From Alistipes senegalensis (GTDB lineage Bacteria > Bacillota > Clostridia > Oscillospirales > Ruminococcaceae), in assembly GCA_023665275.1 (NCBI GenBank), contig JAMPEF010000015.1:1-32443 (forward strand): a DNA stretch of 32,443 bases. Direction: 5' to 3'. Position 1 is the stretch's first letter, and each line of letters begins with the position of its first letter. The notes below the pieces were generated by a model. It did no database searches and was not told where the DNA came from. It saw only the letters and a program-made list of their open reading frames with translations. Below are positions 24,949 to 31,702 of this stretch, one piece after another. Made by a program: the position numbers and the translations under genes.

Positions 24949-25983
24949 TTAAATAACATCTTTTGTTAGTCCGAGAACCTCAAGGGCGTTTTCAAGGTCT
25001 TTTTCCGTTACAGGCGTATTCATAAGGTTTTCCGCCTGTTCCCTTGCCATTTCACCTGAACGCACAAGGTCGCTGAACTCTGTTTCATGCTGTGAATAGC
25101 CGAACTGTTTCACTGCAAGATACTGTGATACATAGTTGAATGAACAGTTAGTCGAGTGAGCAGGCCAGCTTTTTTCAGGGAGACGGAAATTATATTTTTC
25201 CTGAAGTGTACGGATTATTTTTTCCTCGTCATATTCAAGATACTTGAAAGGCGAAATCTGCATAACGCCACGGTAATTTTTCATGGCATATTTTATAGGG
25301 TCTTCAAATAATTCTATATATTCAGGGAAAGAGCCATCTGCCCTGAGAACTTCAAGGGTGTTTCTGTCGGATTCCTCAAAAATCCATGAAAGAGCATTCT
25401 GTTTAAGATACGACTGCCCTTTTGTATATCCGCCGAGTACGAGCCGGATATTATTATTAATGCACGTCGTCTTGATTATATCTTCAAGAAGAATATGGCA
25501 TACACGGCAGTAATATATATTTTTTCTGCTTTCAAGAAGAGCTTTGAAAATCTTCTTCATTTTTGTAGTTCTTAAGGTCAGCCAGTCAATGTCCATGGCA
25601 TCGGCGGCATTTCTTATATTGTTGTACATTTCCGGAAGTGCAAAGCCGTTATCAACGAAAAGTGCAAGAACCTTAAGACCTAATTCATGTGCTACCGAAA
25701 GAGTCATTATGCTGTCCTTTCCGCCGGAAACTGCAACCATACAGTCGTATTTGCCTCCTGTGCGGAAACGTTCAATTTTTTTAAGGAATACCGCCTTTTT
25801 TTCTTCGGGCGATTTATCATCAAAGTTAAAAACCTTTTTTTCTTCTGATTTCTGAATTTCTTCCGCCTCATGACAGAGAGAGCATAAACCGTTTTCGTCA
25901 AGTTCAAGATGACCTTTCACTTCCGGCATTACACAGCGGCGGCAGCGTCTTGTTTCAAAATTCAAAAGCAGATTTTCATTCAT
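24949..25983 (-). CDS. PP-loop amidotransferase/sulfur-transfer-like enzyme
   Basis: A 344-residue N-type ATP pyrophosphatase related to the WbpG/PseA-like N-acetyl sugar amidotransferases. It has an N-terminal zinc knuckle (C14, C17, C34, C37: CRRC and CSLC), the PP-loop VSGGKDS (85-91), DNGF, a mid CRVC pair (C159, C162), GGYTKG, and the late HSTNCSFNYVSQY segment of the family. These enzymes adenylate a carbonyl oxygen and replace it with nitrogen or, in other branches, sulfur. No glutaminase partner (HisH-like) is in the window and no sugar genes are near, so the role is probably to modify the carrier-bound starter to an amide, amidine or thioamide. ATG 25983 overlaps the ligase stop by 4 bases. 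Confidence 0.75.
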   Translation of the reverse strand: MNENLLLNFETRRCRRCVMPEVKGHLELDENGLCSLCHEAEEIQKSEEKKVFNFDDKSPEEKKAVFLKKIERFRTGGKYDCMVAVSGGKDSIMTLSVAHELGLKVLALFVDNGFALPEMYNNIRNAADAMDIDWLTLRTTKMKKIFKALLESRKNIYYCRVCHILLEDIIKTTCINNNIRLVLGGYTKGQSYLKQNALSWIFEESDRNTLEVLRADGSFPEYIELFEDPIKYAMKNYRGVMQISPFKYLEYDEEKIIRTLQEKYNFRLPEKSWPAHSTNCSFNYVSQYLAVKQFGYSQHETEFSDLVRSGEMAREQAENLMNTPVTEKDLENALEVLGLTKDVI

Positions 25984-27191
25984 ACGCTTTTACCATCCAG
26001 TCTTATATATTTCTGAATTTCTTCACGTATTTCACTGCTCCATTTTGACGGGTCAAGACCGTGCTGTGAAAGAAATGCATACGTAAGTCTTTCAATTCCG
26101 AATGCAAAGCACGAACTATGACAATATGCACCTGTTTCCTTGGTTCTTATGTTGTATACTTTCGTGAAATGCGTACGGTGGAAGTTTGCAGAACTGCATG
26201 AAATATAACTTTCCGAGTGCGGAAGAAGAAGTTTAAACTCACGCTTTGAATCTCCTAACATCTGGAAAAGCTGGAGTTTTTTATAGTTGCTTGCAAAAAA
26301 TGAATCGTTTGCGGTATCAATCTTACAGTTTAACTTAAAGCATTTACACCAGAAATCCCATAAGGAATATGACTTCTGAATATATTGTTTTGCCTGCTCC
26401 GGTGTACCGATAAATACGTATTCCTTCATGTAAAATTCATTCAGCCTTGCAAGTTCAAAGATATTGTTTCCTTCATTACGGAAACACTTTCCGGAAACCA
26501 TTACAAATTCTGGCTTGTCTGCTGAAATCTCCGAATTTCTGAACATAGGATATACAGGCACACAGGCGGCTGTGCGGAGAACTTTTTCAGTTCTTTTTGT
26601 CTCGTCAAGTATGGATTCGTCTTTTATGCCATCCTTTGAAAAGCGGTCAATTACATCAAGATTGTTTTTTAATGTCGTCTGAAACATGATATGATGCGGA
26701 AATGATTCAAAATATCTGCCCTCTTCATAGTCTGCAACCGGAGTGAGTACCGGAACTTCATAATTTACCTTTTCAAGTTCGGGAAAAAGTTCTTCTGCCA
26801 TTGCCTCAACTTTCATGCAGAAGTAACGGAACATATCAAGGAATATTCCGCTATAGGCAAAAACGCCGGAACTTATTTCACGTATAATGCCCTTTTCGGT
26901 CATTTCAGTGAAAATATCTGAATTTTCTTCAACATGTACGTCCGTATGGTCTGTAAGGGTTTTTATCTTTACTTCGGTTGTTTTCTTGCTGAGTTTTGAT
27001 AAAATCATTTTTTCAAGTTCGCCGACTTTTTCTTCAATGACGGATTCTTCCGCACCGTCGTATAAAATAACAACTTCATTTCCGTTTCTTGAAATGCCCT
27101 TTACATACTCAGAAATATACGAAAGCATTTCAGTAAAAAATACCCTGTCATTTTCCGGAAGTTTTTCCAGATTATAAATATACTCTTTCAT
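25980..27191 (-). CDS. Amino acid:[carrier protein] ligase, class II aaRS-like
   Basis: A 403-residue homologue of the seryl-tRNA-synthetase-like ligases that charge carrier proteins rather than tRNA. Class II motif 2 is FRNEGNNIFELARLNEF (around residues 237-253) and motif 3 is FGIERLTYAF (364-373). The expected zinc ligands appear as C210 (AACVP), E252 (NEF) and C361 (SSCF), with spacing close to the Bradyrhizobium enzyme. About 100 N-terminal residues precede the core; no tRNA-binding arm is visible. Known members load Gly or Ala onto phosphopantetheine; specificity here is unknown. ATG 27191 overlaps the formyltransferase by 20 bases with AAGGAGA upstream. It probably charges the carrier protein at 24688-24930. 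Confidence 0.8.
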   Translation of the reverse strand: MKEYIYNLEKLPENDRVFFTEMLSYISEYVKGISRNGNEVVILYDGAEESVIEEKVGELEKMILSKLSKKTTEVKIKTLTDHTDVHVEENSDIFTEMTEKGIIREISSGVFAYSGIFLDMFRYFCMKVEAMAEELFPELEKVNYEVPVLTPVADYEEGRYFESFPHHIMFQTTLKNNLDVIDRFSKDGIKDESILDETKRTEKVLRTAACVPVYPMFRNSEISADKPEFVMVSGKCFRNEGNNIFELARLNEFYMKEYVFIGTPEQAKQYIQKSYSLWDFWCKCFKLNCKIDTANDSFFASNYKKLQLFQMLGDSKREFKLLLPHSESYISCSSANFHRTHFTKVYNIRTKETGAYCHSSCFAFGIERLTYAFLSQHGLDPSKWSSEIREEIQKYIRLDGKSV

Positions 27192-28074
27192 TGTTAAAAT
27201 CTCTCCTTTTTATATTTACAAGTACAATGCGGTTTCTGTCGCCCTTTTTGGCAATAATCATATTGCTTTCCTCAATTTCGATGGAATCGGTGTCAGCCAC
27301 TGTACTTTCCGTAAGTTTATAGCGTTCCCATTCATAAACATCAGAATGATATTTAATACATGGTCTTCCGAGCGTGTTTAACTTGCCGTAATCAAGTGCA
27401 CGGAGAAAAGCTGATGTCTGCTGAAAATCCCATTTCTTGCTGAGAACACCATTATTAGGAACATCTTTTATTCTGTGCATAGTTGTCTTTATAATAGGCT
27501 GAAAAGTTTCCCTGTCGGCAGAACTGCCGGAAAAAATCACCGGCGATATTTCAAGAAAGGCTTCATATGCCAAGTCCGACTGCATTTTAAGAAGTTTAAG
27601 TGAATTTATATTGCTGTCAAGCCTGATTTTCTTCTGAATAAGTATCTCTCCGGCATCAACTGACGGACGTATTCTGTGCCATGTAATGCCTGTCACGTTG
27701 TCCATGTTGTATATAGCCCATGCCTCCGCATTCATCCCCTTATGATACGGCAGAAGTGCATTATGATAATTAATTCCCCAGAAATTTTTACATTTTAAAA
27801 TTTTTTCAGGAAAAATATATGTATTTATACAGCTGAATACTTTCAGTTCATAATTTTCAAGGTCAGTCATAAGCTGTTCCGTCATTTCAGAAGATGTCAT
27901 ATTCCTGTAGGAAATTTCTTTTTTTGCACATAATTTTTCCACACCTGAAAAAGCTGCTATATGCTTTTCATATACATATGGATTCAGTCCAAGCTGTTTA
28001 AGATATTCTGCTATTCTTACAGCAAGTTTGCCTGAACCGACAACAATATATTTTAATGCTTTTTTTTCTTTCAT
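27172..28074 (-). CDS. Formyltransferase (folate-dependent, Fmt-like)
   Basis: A 300-residue protein whose N-terminal 190 residues have the formyltransferase fold. The catalytic Asn102 and His104 lie in INYHNALLPYHKG, and Asp140 in SVDAGEIL, the N-H-D set that transfers formyl from N10-formyl-tetrahydrofolate to an amine. The N-terminal VVGSGKLAVRIAEYL and the C-terminal domain differ from methionyl-tRNA formyltransferase, so a housekeeping role is unlikely. In linear gramicidin synthesis a related domain formylates the first amino acid on its carrier. Here the gene overlaps the aminoacyl-carrier ligase, which suggests N-formylation of the charged amino acid. ATG 28074 follows AGAAAGGA. Confidence 0.8.
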   Translation of the reverse strand: MKEKKALKYIVVGSGKLAVRIAEYLKQLGLNPYVYEKHIAAFSGVEKLCAKKEISYRNMTSSEMTEQLMTDLENYELKVFSCINTYIFPEKILKCKNFWGINYHNALLPYHKGMNAEAWAIYNMDNVTGITWHRIRPSVDAGEILIQKKIRLDSNINSLKLLKMQSDLAYEAFLEISPVIFSGSSADRETFQPIIKTTMHRIKDVPNNGVLSKKWDFQQTSAFLRALDYGKLNTLGRPCIKYHSDVYEWERYKLTESTVADTDSIEIEESNMIIAKKGDRNRIVLVNIKRRDFNNERVYL

Positions 28075-28136
28075 TTAAAAAAATCCTTTCTGAAAAACAA
28101 ATTAGTCAATACTAACTTTAATACAAAAAAATAATA

Positions 28137-28697
28137 TCATTCATGACAGACTGAAATAATATATTTCTGATTTTTATAAAAATAATTATTTATAGCGGTT
28201 GAATCAATCAGTTTCAAATCCCTGATTCCCTCGCCAGTCATTTTCACGTAACTTTCTTTGACAGCCCAGAACTTCGTGAATAATCTGTCTTTTTCCTCTG
28301 AATGCCGCAAAATATCCATTTCATTTTCACTGCATACGTGCCTTGCAATATCCCAAGAAAAGTAACCGTAATCCTGAATATCAACGCCGATTTTCCTGTC
28401 AGAAATAACAAGTGCACAGCCCTTGTTGCAATGGCTGATATTGAAAAAAATGTCATGATACTGCGGAAAATATGGTTTTCCGTATTCTCCGTGCATAATT
28501 TCCGGAATATTCATTTTATAATTGATACGCAAAGCATACGCCAGCAGAAGACTAGAAATAACTGAAAGTTTTCTGTCCTTCTGAAATTTATAACGCACAG
28601 CTTTTCTTCTGCGTTCTTCCGGAATAACTTCAAGACTTTTCTGCACAAAATCGTCTGAAATTTTTTCCAGCCTGTCAAAAACATACAGCTTATACAT
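28137..28697 (-). CDS. Sfp-type 4'-phosphopantetheinyl transferase
   Basis: A 186-residue transferase that attaches the phosphopantetheine arm of CoA to carrier-domain Ser residues. Motifs: GEYGKPYF, FNISHCNKGCALVIS, the magnesium-binding GVDI with Asp106, and KFWAVKESYVKMTGEG with E148 and K152. It is shorter than Sfp (about 224 residues) but all motifs are present. It would activate the two free carrier proteins, both NRPS carriers and the PCP-reductase. It is the first gene after the AraC-controlled promoter; its ribosome site is weak (AAATGGA, about 13 bases before ATG 28697). A 62-base gap with a small TTAGT/ACTAA hairpin separates it from the next gene. Confidence 0.9.
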   Translation of the reverse strand: MYKLYVFDRLEKISDDFVQKSLEVIPEERRRKAVRYKFQKDRKLSVISSLLLAYALRINYKMNIPEIMHGEYGKPYFPQYHDIFFNISHCNKGCALVISDRKIGVDIQDYGYFSWDIARHVCSENEMDILRHSEEKDRLFTKFWAVKESYVKMTGEGIRDLKLIDSTAINNYFYKNQKYIISVCHE

Positions 28698-28777
28698 TAA
28701 TTAAAAGTCCATTTCTAATTTATTAGTTTCTGCTAACAAATCTTTTAAAAATAATTGCTTTTTCAAGCAACATAATA

Positions 28778-28806
28778 ATTATAACAATCACAGAAATATT
28801 TTTCCA
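28778..28806 (-). promoter_or_regulatory. Promoter of the biosynthetic operon
   Basis: Minus-strand TATAAT at 28778-28783 is perfect. Seventeen bases upstream the -35 box is TGGAAA (28801-28806, four of six consensus bases), as expected for an activator-dependent promoter. A hairpin (TTGCTT/AAGCAA, 28755-28770) would lie at the very 5' end of the transcript. Confidence 0.55.
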
Positions 28807-28840
28807 CTCTAAAAAGATATAAATCTGCTCCAAAAAGATA
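28804..28840 (-). promoter_or_regulatory. 21-bp-period direct repeat, candidate AraC operator
   Basis: Two copies of CTC[T/C]AAAAAGATA on the given strand, at 28807-28819 and 28828-28840, are offset by exactly 21 bases (two helical turns) and differ at one position. The first abuts and overlaps the -35 box of the operon promoter; the second ends one base before the stop codon of the AraC gene. Tandem half-sites on one helical face next to -35 are the classic arrangement for AraC-family activators. Confidence 0.55.
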
Positions 28841-28841
28841 A

Positions 28842-29780
28842 TTAATGTTCATTGTGCGAGTTTCGATATAAGTTAGGCGGCATACCCATAATATCCCGAA
28901 ATGCCGCTGCAAATTTGCTTGCATTGCTGTAGCCGCAGTTAAGTGCAATGTCCATTATGCTGTAGTCTGTATCTTTCAGCATTAAAGCCGCCGTCTGCAT
29001 CTTGTGCATTTTTATGTATGCATAAACGCTCATTCCGTAAGAGTTCCGGAATATATTTTTCACCTGAGATTCAGAAATATGAAACTTTTCCGCAAGCTGT
29101 GCAATTGTAATATGATGGTCAATGTTATCTATGAGATAAGCCTGCATTTCCTTTGCAAGCCGCATATGTACCGCCGAACATGAGGTATTTATAATTTCAG
29201 AATTATCGTTCTCTGCACACATAAGATATAAAAGTAATTCAAGAATTTTTATTTTAATATAACTTTTTTTAACGGAAACAGGCACGGAATAAAATTCCGA
29301 AAAAATATTTTTAATATACGGGTCGGAACGTCTTACAGAGTAATTATTTTTTCCGCAATATTTATTCACAAGATATGATAAATCAATATTCATGCCGGAA
29401 AGAAAATCCGAAAAATTTTTATCTGAATTATCAGTTTCAATCAAAATTGAAACGCCTGAATAACAGCGCACAGGAAAATTCAATGTTTCCGTACAGCTTT
29501 TGCCTATTGAAATATCACCAGCGGAAAGATAATACAGGAAATTTTCATTTTCGTATTCAATTCTTCCTTCACGGCAGTGATTTATTTCAATAAATGAATT
29601 TTCAACATTTTTCATTAAAACGCTTTCAGAATGTCCGCTGTAATATACCACTGAAATACCGGAAAATATTCTATATTCCGCCACCAGTATATTTCCGTTC
29701 ATATCTGCATATAACTTTGCATCATCTCCTGTGCCGTTTTTAAGTTCCTGGATTTCATTACTGTAAATATTTTTATACAT
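28842..29780 (-). CDS. AraC-family transcriptional activator (PchR/YbtA-like)
   Basis: A 312-residue regulator from ATG 29780 with AAGGTGA upstream; the TTG at 29804 lies on the wrong side of this site. The C-terminal 100 residues hold two helix-turn-helix units: ITIAQLAEKFHISESQVKNIFRNSYG and SIMDIALNCGYSNASKFAAAFRDIMGMPPNLYR. The N-terminal 200 residues form a ligand-sensing domain without recognisable catalytic residues. AraC proteins of this layout (PchR, YbtA) activate siderophore genes when the product is bound. Its position directly upstream of the NRPS operon and the direct repeat next to that operon's promoter support local activation. Confidence 0.85.
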   Translation of the reverse strand: MYKNIYSNEIQELKNGTGDDAKLYADMNGNILVAEYRIFSGISVVYYSGHSESVLMKNVENSFIEINHCREGRIEYENENFLYYLSAGDISIGKSCTETLNFPVRCYSGVSILIETDNSDKNFSDFLSGMNIDLSYLVNKYCGKNNYSVRRSDPYIKNIFSEFYSVPVSVKKSYIKIKILELLLYLMCAENDNSEIINTSCSAVHMRLAKEMQAYLIDNIDHHITIAQLAEKFHISESQVKNIFRNSYGMSVYAYIKMHKMQTAALMLKDTDYSIMDIALNCGYSNASKFAAAFRDIMGMPPNLYRNSHNEH

Positions 29781-29840
29781 AAAATTATTTTCACCTTGAT
29801 TCAAATTGTTAGTTTAAGATAACATTTAATTATTTTTTAT

Positions 29841-29856
29841 GGCGGTCTTAACCGCC
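29841..29856 (-). promoter_or_regulatory. Perfect hairpin in the regulator's leader
   Basis: GGCGGT-CTTA-ACCGCC, a GC-rich 6-bp stem with a 4-base loop in very AT-rich DNA, lies about 22 bases inside the predicted AraC transcript and about 60 bases before its start codon. It has no T-run, so it is not a normal terminator; a transcript stabiliser, operator or attenuator is possible. Confidence 0.4.
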
Positions 29857-29884
29857 TTATATGCGCATAAACGTTGTGATTTAT

Positions 29885-29913
29885 ATTATAACATTTTTCG
29901 CATAAAAAATCAA
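29885..29913 (-). promoter_or_regulatory. Promoter of the AraC regulator
   Basis: Minus-strand TTGATT (29908-29913), a 17-base spacer and TATAAT (29885-29890). The predicted leader is about 100 bases. The word CGCATAAA occurs twice on the given strand, within the spacer (29899-29906) and just downstream of the start (29864-29871), and may be a regulator site. Confidence 0.6.
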
Positions 29914-30108
29914 TAGTTTTTTCGTGCAGGGGCTAATAGCGGAGTAAAAAAATCAACGAAGCTAAAAGGCAACTCATCATTTTTTCGTTTCTGCCAGTAT
30001 TTGAATTTTTGTCATTATATACATATTTTCCCGTGTCTTAGTACGGGGCTTCTTTCTATAAAACAGTATAATTTATCAAGCTCAAAATATTTGTAAGAAG
30101 TTTTAATA
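29914..30108. other. Non-coding gap upstream of the regulator
   Basis: No gene is supported here. A weak hairpin (CCCGT 30030-30034 with ACGGG 30043-30047) followed by CTTCTTTCT could end + strand transcription. The word CGAAAAA recurs on the minus strand here and in the regulator promoter, with no clear meaning. Confidence 0.3.
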
Positions 30109-30250
30109 TTATTTTTTTATCCAATTATAGACATTATCCTTGTTTATACCCAGTACCTTGCCGGTGCCCCGTCCGCTTACTTCGGAATAGTACATCTTCA
30201 GGAAGAGCTATCTTGTTTCTTATGAATATGTATGTTTTTCAGCTCCTTGC
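30109..30250 (-). pseudogene. IS1-like transposase remnant (helix-turn-helix end)
   Basis: The minus strand from 30195 to 30109 reads MYYSEVSGRGTGKVLGINKD followed by NVYNWIKK and a stop. This resembles the helix-turn-helix of IS1/IS1595-type transposases, in which a KMY..G.s...I...LG....V.NW.KK pattern is usual. Upstream frames contain stops within about 15 codons and no zinc-finger or catalytic part is left, so only a scrap survives. Family assignment is from this short pattern. Confidence 0.45.
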
Positions 30251-30410
30251 ATTTTTCTTTATTATACGACAAAATCCTTATTTTGCCCACTCATCCATAC
30301 TCTGAAATTAAGAATAAAAGCGTATTAAAAATTTTGTTATTTGAAAAAACATTATGAAGAACATAAGCTCTCCATAATGCCTGTTTCTGCAACTTTGATG
30401 TTTATTTTAA

Positions 30411-30530
30411 TCAGTTCATAGACTTTTTGATATATTACTCAATGGTACTTCTTGGAATCTTCTGAATTTTTTCCTATCTTGAAAGAGCTTATTCCAATAT
30501 TTTTTATCGGAAACGAAGAGCTAAAAATAT
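30411..30530 (-). pseudogene. Decayed excisionase-type HTH gene
   Basis: A broken relative of the intact gene at 31366-31542. The minus strand gives ISSFKIGK in one frame and then, after a shift, IQKIPRSTIE-stop-YIKKSMN in another. The intact copy reads IRSFKIGKVWKIPKSSVEEYVRKSIN. One frameshift and one in-frame stop are visible, and the start of the gene is lost. Confidence 0.65.
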
Positions 30531-30550
30531 TTTGTGATTGAGTTAAAAAT

Positions 30551-30587
30551 GCCGCATACTCCTATATATAATATAGGAGTTTATGGC
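30551..30587. repeat. Imperfect inverted repeat
   Basis: Perfect 9-bp arms ACTCCTATA (30558-30566) and TATAGGAGT (30572-30580), extended outward by an imperfect GCCGCAT/TATGGC pairing. It sits between the decayed HTH gene and the helicase fragment. It could be a terminator without T-run or an end of a small mobile element. Confidence 0.4.
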
Positions 30588-30648
30588 AAAAATCACCGTT
30601 TTCTCACTGTCACTCAAAAGATTCCAGCTTTTCGTGTCCACAAGTTTT

Positions 30649-31275
30649 TTACATAGGATTAGACTGGTCTATAGGAAATCTTGCAAATACATTTACAGTA
30701 CAGTCAAAACGCAGTAATCTTGCACGACCGACAGCCTGCTCCAGAAGGCTTTCAACAAGCCACATCTGTATAGTCCTGATACGGTGATTTTTAAAAGTAT
30801 TCATCCAGAACTCATACCCGTTATACTGTGTTTTCATGTAGGACATATGCTTATCTTCAGCATCAATATCCATAAGCATACCATACAGCTTATATACCTT
30901 TTCATCAACATTAGGAAGTCCGACTACAGATATATTATGACCTTCAAGGCAGTTCAGCCCCTCTATACCTCCGAAATAATATTCAGTACAAAATTTATCC
31001 TCTATTGCCCTGAATGTTATTACAGCACTGTTACCTGTTATTTCTTTTATTTTCTTCATCAGTTCATCATGATTATCACCATTAATAAGAGCATCACGGC
31101 TATATGTACTGTCGGTGTACAAGTTGACTGTTCCTATATATTCAGCCTCTTTACATTGATATTCCGTTATCGGCATATACAATAACCACTTATAAATATC
31201 AACGTTCGCAGTAGCTGAAATTATAACAGCATTTATGCACGGGAAATTTTTTGCCTTTATGTATAAAGTGTTCAT
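30649..31275 (-). pseudogene. Truncated helicase, C-terminal domain (copy 1)
   Basis: A 208-codon ORF that shows only the second half of a superfamily II-type helicase: motif III-like IISATAN, a YTDSTYSR segment, ITFRAIEDKF, GIEGLN and the arginine-finger motif QAVGRARLLR. Walker A and B are absent and no good ribosome site precedes the ATG, so the front of the gene appears to be deleted. It is closely similar to the segments at 31703-32379. Such helicases occur in plasmid and integrative-element replication modules. A short functional protein cannot be excluded. Confidence 0.6.
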
Positions 31276-31334
31276 TTAGCTCTTAGTAGAATAGCTATAA
31301 AATAAATTTAATGAAACCAATTATCAAAGAATAA

Positions 31335-31358
31335 TCCCGGTCGGAATTCCGACCGGGA
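31335..31358. terminator. 24-bp perfect palindrome, likely terminator
   Basis: TCCCGGTCGGAATTCCGACCGGGA is entirely self-complementary; arms of ten or more GC-rich bases are flanked by CTTTCTTTT on one side and by ATTATTCTTT when read on the other strand. It lies just after the excisionase-type gene stop and probably terminates it. Confidence 0.7.
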
Positions 31359-31365
31359 CTTTCTT

Positions 31366-31542
31366 TTAGTTTATAGATTTTCTAACATATTCCTCAACTG
31401 AGCTTTTGGGAATCTTCCATACCTTGCCTATCTTAAAAGACCTAATTTCGCCGTTTCGGAGCAGGTTATAGAGTGTACTCTTACCTATGTTCAGGTATTC
31501 CATAACCTCCTCAAACTTCATAATTTCATTATTTTCTGCCAT
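31366..31542 (-). CDS. Excisionase-family helix-turn-helix protein
   Basis: A 58-residue protein from ATG 31542 with a strong AGGAGGT site. It begins MAENNEIMKFEEVMEYLNIG, then KSTLYNLLRNGEIRSFKIGK and VWKIPKSSVEEYV: the winged-helix pattern of the MerR-like excisionase (HTH_17) family, with the 'S/TLYxLLxxGxIxxxKIGxxWxI' core. Such proteins help excise integrative elements or regulate them. No integrase is visible in the window. A decayed paralogue lies at 30411-30530, and helicase fragments lie on both sides, so this is part of a duplicated, eroding mobile element. Confidence 0.8.
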   Translation of the reverse strand: MAENNEIMKFEEVMEYLNIGKSTLYNLLRNGEIRSFKIGKVWKIPKSSVEEYVRKSIN

Positions 31543-31702
31543 GATATTACCTCCTGGATTTTTATTTATTTTAGATTGCCTTTTACTGATATGTTATAAT
31601 AGTTTTAAAAATAATAATCTAATAACCTATTGTCTTAAATTAATAATATCTGCTATATATTTAATTAGATTATCTGATTATTTTTCCAAATCTACAACCT
31701 GG

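Noticed and set aside
28755-28770. TTGCTT/AAGCAA hairpin as a terminator of the regulator gene
   Set aside because: It lies downstream of the operon promoter with no T-run on the minus strand, so it more likely forms at the 5' end of the operon transcript.
29930-29990. Tiny minus-strand ORF (MMSCLLASLIFLLRY)
   Set aside because: Fifteen codons, no ribosome site and no neighbours that suggest a leader peptide for the distant regulator.
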